Of a stretch of 64,000 nt of DNA, positions 41,505 through 53,800 are shown piece by piece. The stretch comes from Neckera pumila. Lineage: Eukaryota > Streptophyta > Bryopsida > Hypnales > Neckeraceae. Numbering within the stretch: position 1 is the stretch's first letter; each line of letters begins with the position of its first letter. A program made the translations under genes and the position numbers. The notes beneath the pieces were generated by a model. The model saw only the letters and a program-made list of their open reading frames with translations. It was not told where the DNA came from and ran no database searches. The DNA lies in assembly GCA_963969595.1 (NCBI GenBank), contig OZ018409.1, forward strand, positions 34,547,282 to 34,611,281, in the 5' to 3' direction.

Positions 41505-44500
41505 CTTAGATTGTTTGTTTTGTTTTGTTTGTTTTATATGCTGATATCTAAGTATGTGAGGCATTGGATAGCTTCCTTACTGCCGTTGGAAATTTCTTTG
41601 CAAGGAGGGGTGCAAAAACTTTGTTTTGTGGCATTTGAACCTATGGTGTGGAAGTTATTGAATTTCACAATTTTTATGAATAAAAAATTGAACTAAATTC
41701 TCTTTTATTTGAAAAATCCATAATTTTCACATTGCATGTCCAAAAGCCACAAAACAAAGCCCTTGCAATCCTTTGCACATAGATCTTTCTATTTGTACCA
41801 GTTTCGTGGCGTTTGGACCTTCAGTGGAAATATTATAGATTTTTTAAATTAAAAAATTAAAATTAAATCATCGATTATTTTAGGAAAACCATAACTTTCA
41901 CATTACATGTCCAAATGCCACAAAACAAAACCATTGCATTCTTTTGTGCACAAAGCTTTCTATTTGTACCAAGAACGCAAATCCTCACACCATAATGTGA
42001 AAATGATTGAATTTCAAAGTTTTAATGAATGAAAAAATTGGTATTACAAGTATTTTTATAGGGCATAATAGTACAAAACTTTTTGCATTCCTTTGTGCAT
42101 AAAAGATATCAAGTTTCAAAATTTTATGAATGAATGAATTTCAAAAGTTGCTCTAAACTTCTATAGTATCATTGTTGGTGTGAGAGGTTGCATTTTTGAA
42201 CAAACAAAAAACTTTATGCAAGAAGGAGTGTAAGGGTTTTATTTTGTGGTACTTGAAAAATCAATGGAAAAATTATATATTTTTCAAAATAAGAAGAAAT
42301 TTTAATTTAAAAATAATTCAAAAATCCATAACTTTCACACCATAAGTCCAAATGCCACAAAACAAAGTCTGTGCATCCCTATTTGTAGAGAGCTTTCCAA
42401 CAGTACCAAGAATGGCGTTAAGAGACTTATATTTCTTAATCTCAACATATTTAACAAAACAAACAAAACAAACAACCTAATTTAAGATATAGGCTAGTGT
42501 GCTTTGTGCCATTGCCACAATCCAAAATATGTGTAAAATTAATTTTCTAATTTTTTTATTCATTAAAATTTTGAAATTCAATAAATTTCACACCACAGTC
42601 TATAAGAGGTTGTTTCTTGGTATGAATAGAAAACTTTGTGCGCAAAAGAATGCAAGGGCTTTTGTTTGGGGCGTTTGTACAAGCAATAAAAAAATTATGT
42701 TTTTAAAAGAAATTAAAAGATAATTCAATTCAATTTCTTGATTTAAAAGATCCATGACTTTTATACTATAGATTCAAACGCCACAAAGTTGGTACAAATA
42801 GAAAGCTCTATATTTGAAGGAGAGCAGAGGCTTTGTTTTGTTGGTGTCTGGACATGCAATGTGAAAGTTATAGATTTTCCAATATAAAAGATAATTGAAT
42901 CCAATTTTCTAATCCATAAAAACTTCAAAATTCAATAACTTTTACACCATATGTTCAAATGTTATGAAACAATGTTAGTGTACCCTTCTTTCTAAAGAAC
43001 TTTCCAATATAATTAAGAATGCTGTCGGATGCCTCAAGACTTTTTAGACCTCATCAAACAAACAAACAACATAATTTAAGTTGTACTAATGTGCCTTTGT
43101 GCCATTGCCACAATCAATAAAAACAAAAGAAAAATTTTAATTTTTTAATTCAAAAAAATATTTATATACAAAAGAGTGCAAAGGGCTTTGTTACAATGGG
43201 AGAAGTTGCATTTTTGATGCAAATAGAAAGCTCTATGCACAAAGGATTGCAAAGGCCTTGCGTTTTTCCGGTGTTTGGACACAAGATGCAAAAATTATGT
43301 TTTTTCCAAAATAAAAGGTAATTTCATGCAATTTTTTGATCCATATAAAACTTTGAAATTCAATAACTTTCACACCAAAGGTCCAAACACCACGAAACAA
43401 AGTCCATGCACCCCTTCTTTGCCAAGAGCTTTTGAGTAGTACCAAGAACTCCGTTGAATGGTTTGTTACATTTCAAATTCTCAAACAAAACAAAACAAAC
43501 AAACAAACAAAATATGGTACCTAAATATAATAAAAATCCAAGCTAATTTAAAGTATTGACTAGTGTGCCCTATGCCATTCCTAAAATAAAAGTAAAAGTA
43601 GTTTCTTAATTTTTTGATCCAACTTTTTTTTTAAACTCAATAACTTTTACATTCTAGATTCAAATGCCACAAAACAAAGCTCGTACATCCTTCCTTGCCA
43701 AGGGCTTTCTAACGGTACCAAGAATGCCACTAGAAGACTCATGGTCTAGGAGATCTTACGGTACCTAACAAACAAATAAACTCGTTTAAGATATAGGCTA
43801 GTGTGCCTTGTGCCATTGCCATGACCAAAATAAAAGTAAAAGCATTTTTTTAATCCTTTAATTCAATAAGAAAACTTTGAAATTGGTAATAACATTCACA
43901 CCGTAGTGTGAGAGGTTGCATTTTTGGTACAAAAAGAAAATTTTACGCACAAACTGAAGGAGTACAAAGGCTTCATTTTGTGGCATTTAGACATGTGATG
44001 TGAAAGTTATCTCTTCTTTCAAAATAATGTGCCGTGTATCATTGCCACAACCAAAATAAAAATAAAAATAATTTTTTGTATTTTTAATTTGAAAATCACT
44101 CCAAAATTCATAACTTTTACATTGGAAGGAGTGCACGGCTTTGTTGTGGTGTGAGAGGTTGCGTTCATAGTACAAATGGAAAGCTTTATGCACAAAGGAG
44201 TGCAAAGGCTTTGTTTTGTGGCGTTTGCACCTACGGTGTTGAAATTATTGAATTTCAAAGCTTTAATGAATCAGAAAAATTTAAATAAATTACCTTTTAT
44301 TTTGGAAATATCATAACTTTTACCATTGTCAGACTTTATTGCAGTGTGAGAGATTGGTTTTCTGTACAAATAGAAAGCTTTATACACAAAGGAGTGCAAA
44401 AGCTTTGTTTTGTGGTGTTTGGACTTGCCATGTAAAAGTTATGTTTTTTCTAAAATAAGAGATAATTCAATTCAATTCTTTAATTGAAAAAAATTCATAA

Positions 44501-45490
44501 TTTTCACACCATAGGTCCAAACGCCACAAAATTGGCATCAATAGAAAGCCACTTATGCATGAAGGAGTGGAAGGGCTTTATTTTGTTGCATTTGGACTTG
44601 CAATGTGAAAGTTATGGTGTTTTCAAATGAAGATAATTTAATTTAATTTCTTCATTCATAGAAACTTTGAAATTCAATAACTTTTACACTATAGGTCCAA
44701 ATGCTACAAAACAAAGTTTGTGCACCCCTATTTGGCAAAGAGCTTTCCAACGGTACTAAAAACATCGTTGGACACCTCACAATTTCTTAGATCTTAGCAT
44801 ATCAAGCAAACAAACAAAAGAAAATAAACAACCTAATTTCGTATAAGGTATTTAAGGTATAGACACACTAGTGTGCACTATGCCATTGCCACAACCAAAA
44901 TAAAAGTTAAGATAACTTTTTTACATTTTAATTCATTAAAACTTTGAAATTTAATAACTTTCACATTGTAGTGTAAGAGGTTACGTTCTTGGTACAAAAG
45001 CTTTATGCACAAAGAAGTGCAAGGGCTTTGTTTTGTAGTGTTTGGGCATGCAATGTGAAACTTGTATATTTTTTAAATATAAGATGATTTAATTCCATTT
45101 TTTAATTTAAAAAATCCATAACTTTCACACCATAAGTCTAAATTCGACAAAACTAGCACAAATAAAAAGCTCTATACACAAAAGAGTGCAAGCGCTTTGT
45201 TTTGTGGTGTTTGGATTGTAATATGAAAGTTATAGTTTTCCAAAAATTTCAAGATAATTTACATTAATTTTCTACTTCATAAAAACTTTGAAATTCAATA
45301 ACTTTCACATTGTAGGTTTGAAGGCTACGAAACAAAGTTCATTCATTGCAAAGAGCTTTCCAATTGTACCAAGAATGTAATCGAACGCCTTACAATTTCT
45401 TAAATCTTAGCATATCAAACAAACAAACAAAACAAAATAAAATAAAACAAACAAAATAAAATAAAACAAACAAAAATAAATAGCCTAACC
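41505..45490. repeat. Array of about ten degenerate TTTG/AAAC-tailed repeat units in alternating orientation
   Basis: The units are related to those at 9618-10932 and 22125-22545. Recurrent blocks are CTAGTGTGCC(T)TGTGCCATT, GCCACAACCAAAATAAAAGT, ACTTTGAAATTCAATAACTT, CACACCATAGGTCCAAACGC, CCACAAAACAAAG, GAGCTTTCCAACGGTACCAA, CTTAGATCTCA-CATATC and (AAAC)n tails (for example 42456-42475, 43483-43510, 45418-45480). Plus- and minus-oriented units alternate. No coding capacity. The array fills a third of the spacer between the two genes. Confidence 0.8.
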
Positions 45491-45849
45491 TAAGGTATAG
45501 ATAGAAAAAAATGACATGTAAAATATCAAGGTTTTTTGCTTTAATTTTTATATATAGTCTCAAAAGTGATCTTCACATCATACAAATATAGATGAAACAT
45601 ACAAAATATAGATGATTGCTATGTATTTATCCAAATATGATTACATTCATCCAAAATGGTGCAATTCTTTTTCAAGACTTTGTTGCAATTTAGTGATTTC
45701 ATCCATTACAAAAGAAAAAATGTTTCACCAATTGTTCCCTCAAAAATAAATTTGTATTATTCTTGAGCAACAAATTGCTTCTAAAAATTCCTTACGCTAG
45801 TGACTAAAAATTTGGGCTATGTGATAAATATAAACATTCTAATGGGTAT

Positions 45850-46850
45850 AATGCTTGTCTATTTATAGATCTATTAGCAACTTGTCAATCTAAACTTTCA
45901 TCAAGATTCATATCAATTTTAATTTGATTAAAAGCATTTTTATTCATTCAATGACTTTTCAAGTTTGACAACATAACGATAGTAGCAATCAATTCACATT
46001 TGTTTAATGAATTTTTAAGTTTAACAACATATTGATAGTAATAGTTGACACTTCAATTAAACTCTAAGACCACAATAAATTCATACCATATGAAAAATGA
46101 ACAAGAAAAAGGACATATAAATGACCGATAAGAAAAGAAAAGAAGAAGGGATTGAAGAGAGTAATTTCCGTGCTTTCATCCATTTGAGCAAATTCCATTA
46201 GATTCATATTAGTTTCTATTTGATTTACATCAATTCTCATCCATTTAATTACATTTCAAATTCACCAACTCAATGGTATTAGAAATTGTCACTTGAGCAA
46301 AACTCTAGGACCAAAACAAATGAATATAACCACTTGAGCTATCTAAACGGAAATAGAAAAAGGAACTATATATAATTCTAGTTTGTCGGTTATTCAAAAA
46401 TTAAATCATATCGTAATAAAAAAAAGAAGAAAAATGACTAGTAGATGACCAATAAGATAAATAAGAGAAAAAGCGAATGAAGAGGGATTGCCATACTTTC
46501 ATAGAATTGACCAAATTTCATCAAATTCTTATTAATTCTAGTAGTCAATTCTCATCCATCTAATGACATTCAATTTTGACAATACAATGATATTAGCCAT
46601 TGCCATTGCCACAATTGTTGACGACAAAAACAAACCTAATTCAATCATTTTGTTAGGAAATAAAAGAAAAAAAGAAAAAGATAAGCTTATGAAGAACTCT
46701 CCTATATTTCATCCATTTGACAAAAAATGATTAGATTCATAATAAGTTTTGTTTTATTTAAATTACTTCTCATTTACCTAATGACATTTCAAGTTTGATA
46801 ATACAATAATATTAGTAGTATGATAATACAATGGATGAAATACAACACTC
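45850..46850. repeat. Four diverged tandem units
   Basis: Each unit holds TTTCATC(C)A-TTTGA(C/G)CAAATTTCAT-like sequence, AGATTCATATTAGTTT, TCTCATCCATTTAATGACAT and TTTCAAGTTTGACAA(C/T)A-A-TGATA(T)TAG. Unit spacing is about 250-320 bp, starting near 45880, 46170, 46500 and 46710. Non-coding. Confidence 0.6.
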
Positions 46851-46880
46851 ACGAATGAAACACACCAAACATGAATGAAA

Positions 46881-47318
46881 CACACCAAATATGGATGAAA
46901 TATACCAAATGTGGACGATGATCCATTCATCATCCAAATATGCATCCATTCATTTGAAATGAACTAATACTCTTTCAAAATTTTATGCAACATTTTTTGC
47001 CATTTCATCCATTTTCCCAAGAGTATTTCATTTATCTCCAACTATTTCTTCCTAATTTTTTTTTATCTCCAAACAAGAAAAGTACAAGGAAGGGAACACA
47101 CCAAATATGGATGAATATATACCAAATGTAGATGTTAATCCATTTATCATCCAAATATGCATACACATGCATCCAAAATGAACTTAGTGCTACTCTTCCA
47201 AATTTTTGTGCACCATTTTCGCCATTTCATCCATCCCCACCTATTTCCTCACCAAATTTTTATTTTTATTTATTTTTTATCGCCAAACAAACAAAGAAAT
47301 AGTATAAGGAAGGGAAAG
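46881..47318. repeat. ~220-bp direct duplication just upstream of the UPL gene
   Basis: Unit 1 (about 46881-47097) and unit 2 (about 47098-47318) share CACACCAAATATGGATGAA, ATATACCAAATGT, CATCCAAATATGCAT, GCCATTTCATCCAT, ATC(T/G)CCAAACAA and AAGGAAGGGAA in order. Unit 2 ends where the GC content rises into the presumed UPL 5' region, so one or both copies may lie in the promoter. Confidence 0.75.
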
Positions 47319-47863
47319 GGCCGGGTCCGGGGGGATTGCTGATGAGGGAAGGAAGGAAGGGGAGAGACTTGTGCAGGCGTCGTCGTCGTCACATAGAAGA
47401 AGCCCCCGCGAGCGAGCAACCTGAGTTTTGGTTTTCTGGACACACGGCAACACAGAAGGAGAGAGAGAGAGAGAGAGAGAGCCTCCTGTAGGGGAGAGAC
47501 AGAGACTGGAGAGAGCCGTCCGGGCGGTGGTTTTGCAGAAGCCAGAGCTCCGCCCTATTTTGTGTTCAGTCGCTGTTTCTGTTCTTCATCTCTCTATCTT
47601 TGGCGATCATTTCCCTTTTCTTTTCTTGCACTCCACGGGAAGGAAGGGAACGGACAGACATTCACGCCGTGGACGGCCCTGCCTTAACTTAGTCGGACTC
47701 ACGGAGTGTTTTGTACCAAACAAACGGGCAAGCAAACCCTGGGGTGAGAGAAAGAGGAGAGAAGAAGGAGCGATTTGAGATCATTGACATGCGAGGGTAG
47801 ATAGGGGAGACGAGGGGGGGAGCGGTTTGAGCGGTGGTGAGAGGAAGCCACCAGTTGGCCGAC
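47319..47863 (+). promoter_or_regulatory. Presumed core promoter and 5' UTR of the UPL gene
   Basis: The composition changes sharply from AT-rich spacer to GC- and purine-rich sequence at about 47320. A (GA)n run (47459-47481) is typical of plant 5' UTRs. Upstream ATGs include a four-codon frame ATG-CGA-GGG-TAG at 47789-47800, 63 bp before the main ATG, and a longer one at 47342 if transcription starts that early. The transcription start is not determined. Confidence 0.6.
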
Positions 47864-50800
47864 ATGAAGGCGAAGAAGAAGCGCGGGGTGGAGGCGGTAA
47901 GTTGTTAGTTGAGGCGGCCGTAGTAGGGCGGTGGGGTTACGTAAGAGGGGATGGTGTGGTCTGGTTAAGGGGATGGTGAGGGACGGGATGAGAGCGGATG
48001 TGGCTGGATGTGTGCGATTGGGGGGGGCCGGGTTGGGGAACAATTGGTGTCGCGGGCGGGGGTTTCCAGATTGCTAGGGTTTTGCGATGGTGGAGCTGCT
48101 GATCGGGAAAGGAAAGGAAAAGAAGCTGTGTAGATGTGGTTTGCGAGGCGCGATTGGGAAGACGATTGGCCGATTGGGCGTTTGGTCTTTTGGATGAATT
48201 GGCTGCTTGTGGTTGGGGTTGTGGTGGGGTGTGAGCTCTTGGTGGTGTAAATTGTGGTGTGGTGTGGTGTGGGGATGGCGCGCACGATGATGTCGCGGTG
48301 CTGCCAGACCGAGAGTGAAAATTTGGTAGGTTTTGGTTCTTTTGTGTGTGTGGTTTGGGTTCGGTTTCGTGCTGCTGGGGTGATAAGAGGGTTTGATTTA
48401 GGGAGGTTGCATGGATTATTGTTCTTTTTTTGTGAGAGGAGCGTGTAGGATGTTTGGGAGAGGAGGGAGTGTGTGTGTGTTTTGGATCTGTTCGTGGTCT
48501 TTCAGGTTAGCTCTGGAGCTTGGTTGTGTGAAGATGGAGTGTTCGGATTGATTTGATCAGGATTTTCTGTGTGGTATCTTGGCGGTTCAATGTGGCCGGT
48601 AGACACCGTTGTGTTAGGTTTGGAAATTGTGAGACGATGTTTGAGACTAAGTGATGCGTCTTGTTGGGAAGGGAGAGTGAGTTTTCGCAGGTTGGAGTGT
48701 GCTCTGAGGTTCAGAAAGCTTGGCGTGATCCCGTGAGCTTACGCTGCAGGGTTGTAGCCTTGGAGGGCGTGTTGGATTGATTTAGTGTGTCAATACATGT
48801 CGTGGGAACTCAGTGCCAGTGTGTGAACCTGTATCTTGACAATTGGTACAGACTTTCCAACAATTAGCCGAAGCGCTCTACTCGTTTTTGTCACCGTTGA
48901 GGATGACTCAAGGGTAACTCAACCGATTTGCAACATTTAATGGGGGGAGATCGGGTCTTTTCAGGGTTGCGTTTCGGTTTGTATCGTCGGTCATGGAATG
49001 GTCCTGCATGATTTGCGAGTGGTATTCGTTTTGTACGCTTGTAGCTTTCTTGTGTTGAGAGAGATGACTGTTGGTATAACTCGTCGTTGACGTAAGTCCT
49101 AATTTTAGGGTTTTGCTATTCAGTACGATTTCGGGTTAGGGACCTCACCTAATAATCACCCAGGTCTGTGTCGTCCTTAATTGGAATCGGGCCTACGAGG
49201 GTGACAAGTTTGTGAGTGGCAAGGGCTCTGCCTGCGTGTTACAGAGCCAGCGTGGTTTCCGAGGTGCGTACTGTGAACTTTTAGCGGCTTCTGGTTGCTG
49301 ACTTTGTGTTACATTGTCATGTTGTGTGGCAGCCACCCAGAGTGAAGGCATTCATCACCAGCGTAGTAAGTACGCCGCTAGATAACATCGACGTTCCTCT
49401 TAGCAGGTTCAGTTGGGATTATGAAAAGGTGTGGCTCCTTTCCTCATGTACTCACGCGTAAGAATGCGTCTTTTGTGTATATCCTTGCTCTGTTTTCGTT
49501 CTACTGACTTTCGTTCTACTCGTACTGTACAGGGAGAATTTTATCATTGGGTGGACTTGTTCAATCACTTCGAGGTTTTCTTTGAGCAACATGTAAAGCC
49601 AAGGAAAGACTTGCAATTGGAGGGTGAATTTTTGGAAGGAGATGGTCCATTTCCGAAGGAAGCTGTATTGCAAGTTCTCAGGGTTACACGCATTATATTA
49701 GAAAATTGCGTGAATAAGTACCTGTACAGCAGCAACGAGGTACTATTCAGCGTCTTTGCAGCGATTCTGTTCTCTATAATATCAACAGATTTTAGTCTTC
49801 TGGATTTGTGTATGCGTGATGCTAGAGTTTTATTGGTCCTTGATGGTTAGAGACCCTGCCACTTAATATCCCTTTTCTCGAGAAGTTGTCAGTTAGGCAG
49901 GTATATCTTGAAGTGAAGTAGACTGCTTGTTTGTGGTATTATCTGTTTAATTGTGATAAGAACATCTTAATAATCGTGGACTAATCGTATCAGGGGATTT
50001 GGGGCTGGTGGCAGCATGTATCATTGATGTTTGCTTCGACAGACCCGGACATAGTTATCGCAGCTTTGCAAACTTTAGCAGCGTTCGTGAAAAAACCCGT
50101 GCAGTCAAATCGAGCTATGAGATGGCATGGAGACACAACTCTCAATGCTCGCCTGTTCTCTTTATCACAGGGTTGGGGTGGCAAGGAAGAAGGACTAGGT
50201 TTATTGGCGTGTGCTCAGGATAATGGTTGTGATGCTAATGCGTGTAAACTAGGGGCTACCCTTCATTTTGAGTTTTATGCAGAGAGCGATTCTCCTTCCC
50301 TGCATGGGGAGACCAACACCTCTGGGCTAAGGGTGATACACATTCCTGACGTTCATCTTCGACAGGAGGGGGATCTGCAGTTACTTAAACAGTTAGTTGA
50401 CCAACATCAAGTACCTTCCAATCTAAGATTCTCCCTGCTTACTCGCATTCGTTTCGCTCGGGCGTTTGCTAACCTTGAAACGAGGAGGCAGCACATACGC
50501 ATGAGGCTGCTTGCATTCACAGTTCTTCTTCAGTCGAATCCTGATCATGAAGACCTGACGGCCTTTTTCATAAATGAGCCAGAATTTGTGGATGAATTAG
50601 TGACGGTGTTGCGATATGAAGATACCGTTCAAGAGGAGATCCGGCTGTTGGCGATTCTTGCGCTAGCGGCCCAATCACAGGACAGGCCTAGACAATCAAA
50701 TGTGTTGAATGTTATTAGTGCTGGTGGTCACCGTGGCATTCTACCGAGTCTTATGCAGAAAGCTATTGGGTCGATCACCGAAGGATCGTCAGGATGCTCC

Positions 50801-53800
50801 GTGGCATTTGTGGAAGGACTTCTTTCTTTAGTGACTGTCCTGGTCTCTTCATCATCTGGATGCGCTGCCCTAAGAGAGGCTGGATTGATTCCCACACTTC
50901 TCCCTCTCTTGAAGGATATGGATCCGCAACATACACATTTGGTTAGTGCAGCTGTACATATATTGGAGGCTTTTATGGATTACAGCAACCCAGCTGGCAC
51001 TCTGTTCCGTGATTTGGGTGGGCTAGGTGATACTGTTACGAGGTTGAAAGTAGAAGTTACTCGTGTTGCTGAGGGAGTCAAGTTTGAAAGAGAAGAATCG
51101 AAGCCGAGTTCTAAGGGCAAGGCTGCAATGGTTTATACACCTCCACTATATCAATTGGGCTATGAGGACGTGGATTCTCAATCTTCTCAAGTGACCGGGC
51201 AGGCAGAGACACTTATACCTTATCATCAAAGATTATTGCTGAAGGCTTTATTGCGTGCTATTGCCCTCGGCACATACGCTCCTGGAAACTCTACGAGGCT
51301 CCATATTTCAGAAGAGAGCGATTTGCCATACTGCCTTTGTACCATTTTTAGGTAAGGGTTTCTTTTTTGCGGCAAGCTACACGCTTTTAATATCTGCGTC
51401 TTTTAGTACTTTCCTACGTTTCTTGAATGCTACCTATTTTTATTGTTACGTATTTTAAATCATGTGTTATCATGGTTAATTGGTTTCAGGCATGCTAAGG
51501 AATTCGGGGGAGGTGTTTTCTCGCTGGCAGCATCAGTTATGAGTGATCTTATCCATAAAGATCCAACTTGTTTTGCTACATTAGATGCTGCTGGGCTACC
51601 ATCAGCCTTCTTAGATGCTATTACGGCCGGTGTGCTGCCTTCTTCTGAGGCAGTTGGATGCATACCAAACAGCTTGGATGCCCTGTGCTTGAATATCTCA
51701 GGTTTACAGGCTGTTCGAGATCGGAATGCTCTTGGTTGTTTCGTCAAGATTTTTACATCAAAAGTATACGTTCGAGCTCTTGCAAATGACACGCCTGGAT
51801 CCCTCGCTTCAGGCCTCGATGAGTTGCTTCGACATGCACCTTCGCTGAGAGGTCCGGGTATAGACATGTGCATCGAAATTTTGAAGACCATTGCTGCTAT
51901 CGGTGGTGCGCCAGTTGAACAAGCCGTGCCTGTAGATGCCCCTGATTCCAGTAGTGTGGATGCACCTGTGCCGATGGATACAGATGTTGAGGAGAGGTCT
52001 AGTGCAACACCAGACAATCTACCCAGAGCATCAGCGTCTCTTCAGCAGCCACAAGATCCTGCAGTTGACAGTAACTTGGAAACCTTCTTACCTGATTGTA
52101 TAAACAATGCAGTACGACTACTGGAAACAGTACTTCAAAATGCAGATACTAGTCGTGTTTTTATAGAAAAGAAGGGAATCGAGGCTCTATTGCAGCTTTA
52201 CACTCTTCCGCATCTACCTGTTTCCTTTGGAGGCTCTTCCACGGCACATAACATGTCTGTTACTTTTCGTGCATTCTCCCCTCAACATTCGGCTGCACTG
52301 ACTCGATCAGTTTGTGGTGCCCTCAAAGAGCATTTGCAGGTAATCTTTGCAGATTTCGTGGTCCTTCCTTTTCAAATCTGCCTTCTTTTACATGCTTTTA
52401 TCTCGTTTCAGATTATGTGAAGTATGGACAGGTCGCTTTGAAATCTCTTGATTTATCTCAATATGGATTCGAGAGTGATGCACTGTATTAACTCACAACA
52501 TTATGATGCAGGCAACTCTGGATCAGCTAAAGCTTCTATCAGGAACAAAACTTTCTGATTTGGACACTGGAGAAAGGAACAAGGTCGTTCGTTCTCTCTC
52601 GGCTGCAGAATGTTATTTGTCTCTGTCGTCCGTCTTAGTGCGAAGCTCGAACGCCATGATGACCGAGTTGAGCATAGGAGCTGCGGAAGCGCTCGGTAAC
52701 GTTGGCACAGTTCATAGGGAGGTTCTATGGCAAATAGCGCAGATTGATGACGCAAAGGTTGAGTCAAAGAAGGAAGCAGAAGGCGGTAGCAGTACTCCTG
52801 CGAGTGTCGGTGTGGGAACAGCGACGCGAGAAGGGGAGGATGTAGCGGAGCCTTATCCAGTGGTTAGGTATGTGAATCCTGTACATATTCGGAATGGACC
52901 GTCTTCTCATTGGGGCGTGGAGCCCGAGTTCTTACCTGTGCTGCATGCAAGTGATGGGCCCCATCGAAGAAGCCGAAGAGATCACGCGGCTAATGCCGAA
53001 GCTCTGACTCAGATTGCTCGTTTGGGTCGATTGGCTCGCCAAGCAGATGCTACCCAGGTTGATACAGAGGGCGTTGCAGGCCTTTCGGAGTCCCCTCCTG
53101 CCACGGAGGTAGCCAAACGAAAATCTCCTGAGTCGATGAATTATGACATGATGACTAGGCTAACGGCAGCGGCTAGGGGACTATACGTGGCATTGGGGAA
53201 GGCCATGTTGATGCCATCGCGTAGGAGGGATGATACTGTTCCGTTGACTGTCGCTGCTAAAACGGTTGCTGGGAGTCTAGCAAAACTTCTTCGTGACAAT
53301 CTCAGCTTCAGTGGGCACGGGGAGGATTCACAAGGAGAGCTCACTGTCTCTGTCAAATGCCGATACTTGGGGAAGGTAGTGGAAGATATATTAGCAGTAG
53401 TTTTTGATAGTAGACGAAGAACTTGCAATACTGTCTTATTGAATAACCTCTATGGTCATGGAGCAATCAAGGAGCTATTGAAAACATTTGCTGCAACTAG
53501 CCAACTGCTATGGACTTTACCGCAAAGTTCTGGAGGTTCCCCAATGGAAACTGAGAATGGGAAATCGAAGGCTGAAAAATCTGAAGAGAAAGCAGTAGCC
53601 AATTCCTGGCTTTTAGATACTTTGCGTAATTATGCCCGCTTGATGGAGCACCTTGTTACTTCCTCGCTGTTGCTGACTCCCGCCCCAATGGCACAGTTAT
53701 TGATACAACCTGTGACTGGTGTATCAGAAACCTTGGCCAAGGATCCTGAGGCCTTTGTCCGGAGCCTGCAGGCTCAAGTTCTGGAAGTTGTTTTACCTGT

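Noticed and set aside
47428..47778. 116-codon plus-strand frame in the UPL leader
   Set aside because: It has no ATG start and is built on the GA repeat; most likely 5' UTR.
51460..52017. 185-codon minus-strand frame
   Set aside because: Antisense shadow of UPL exon 5; the plus strand matches the ligase family throughout.
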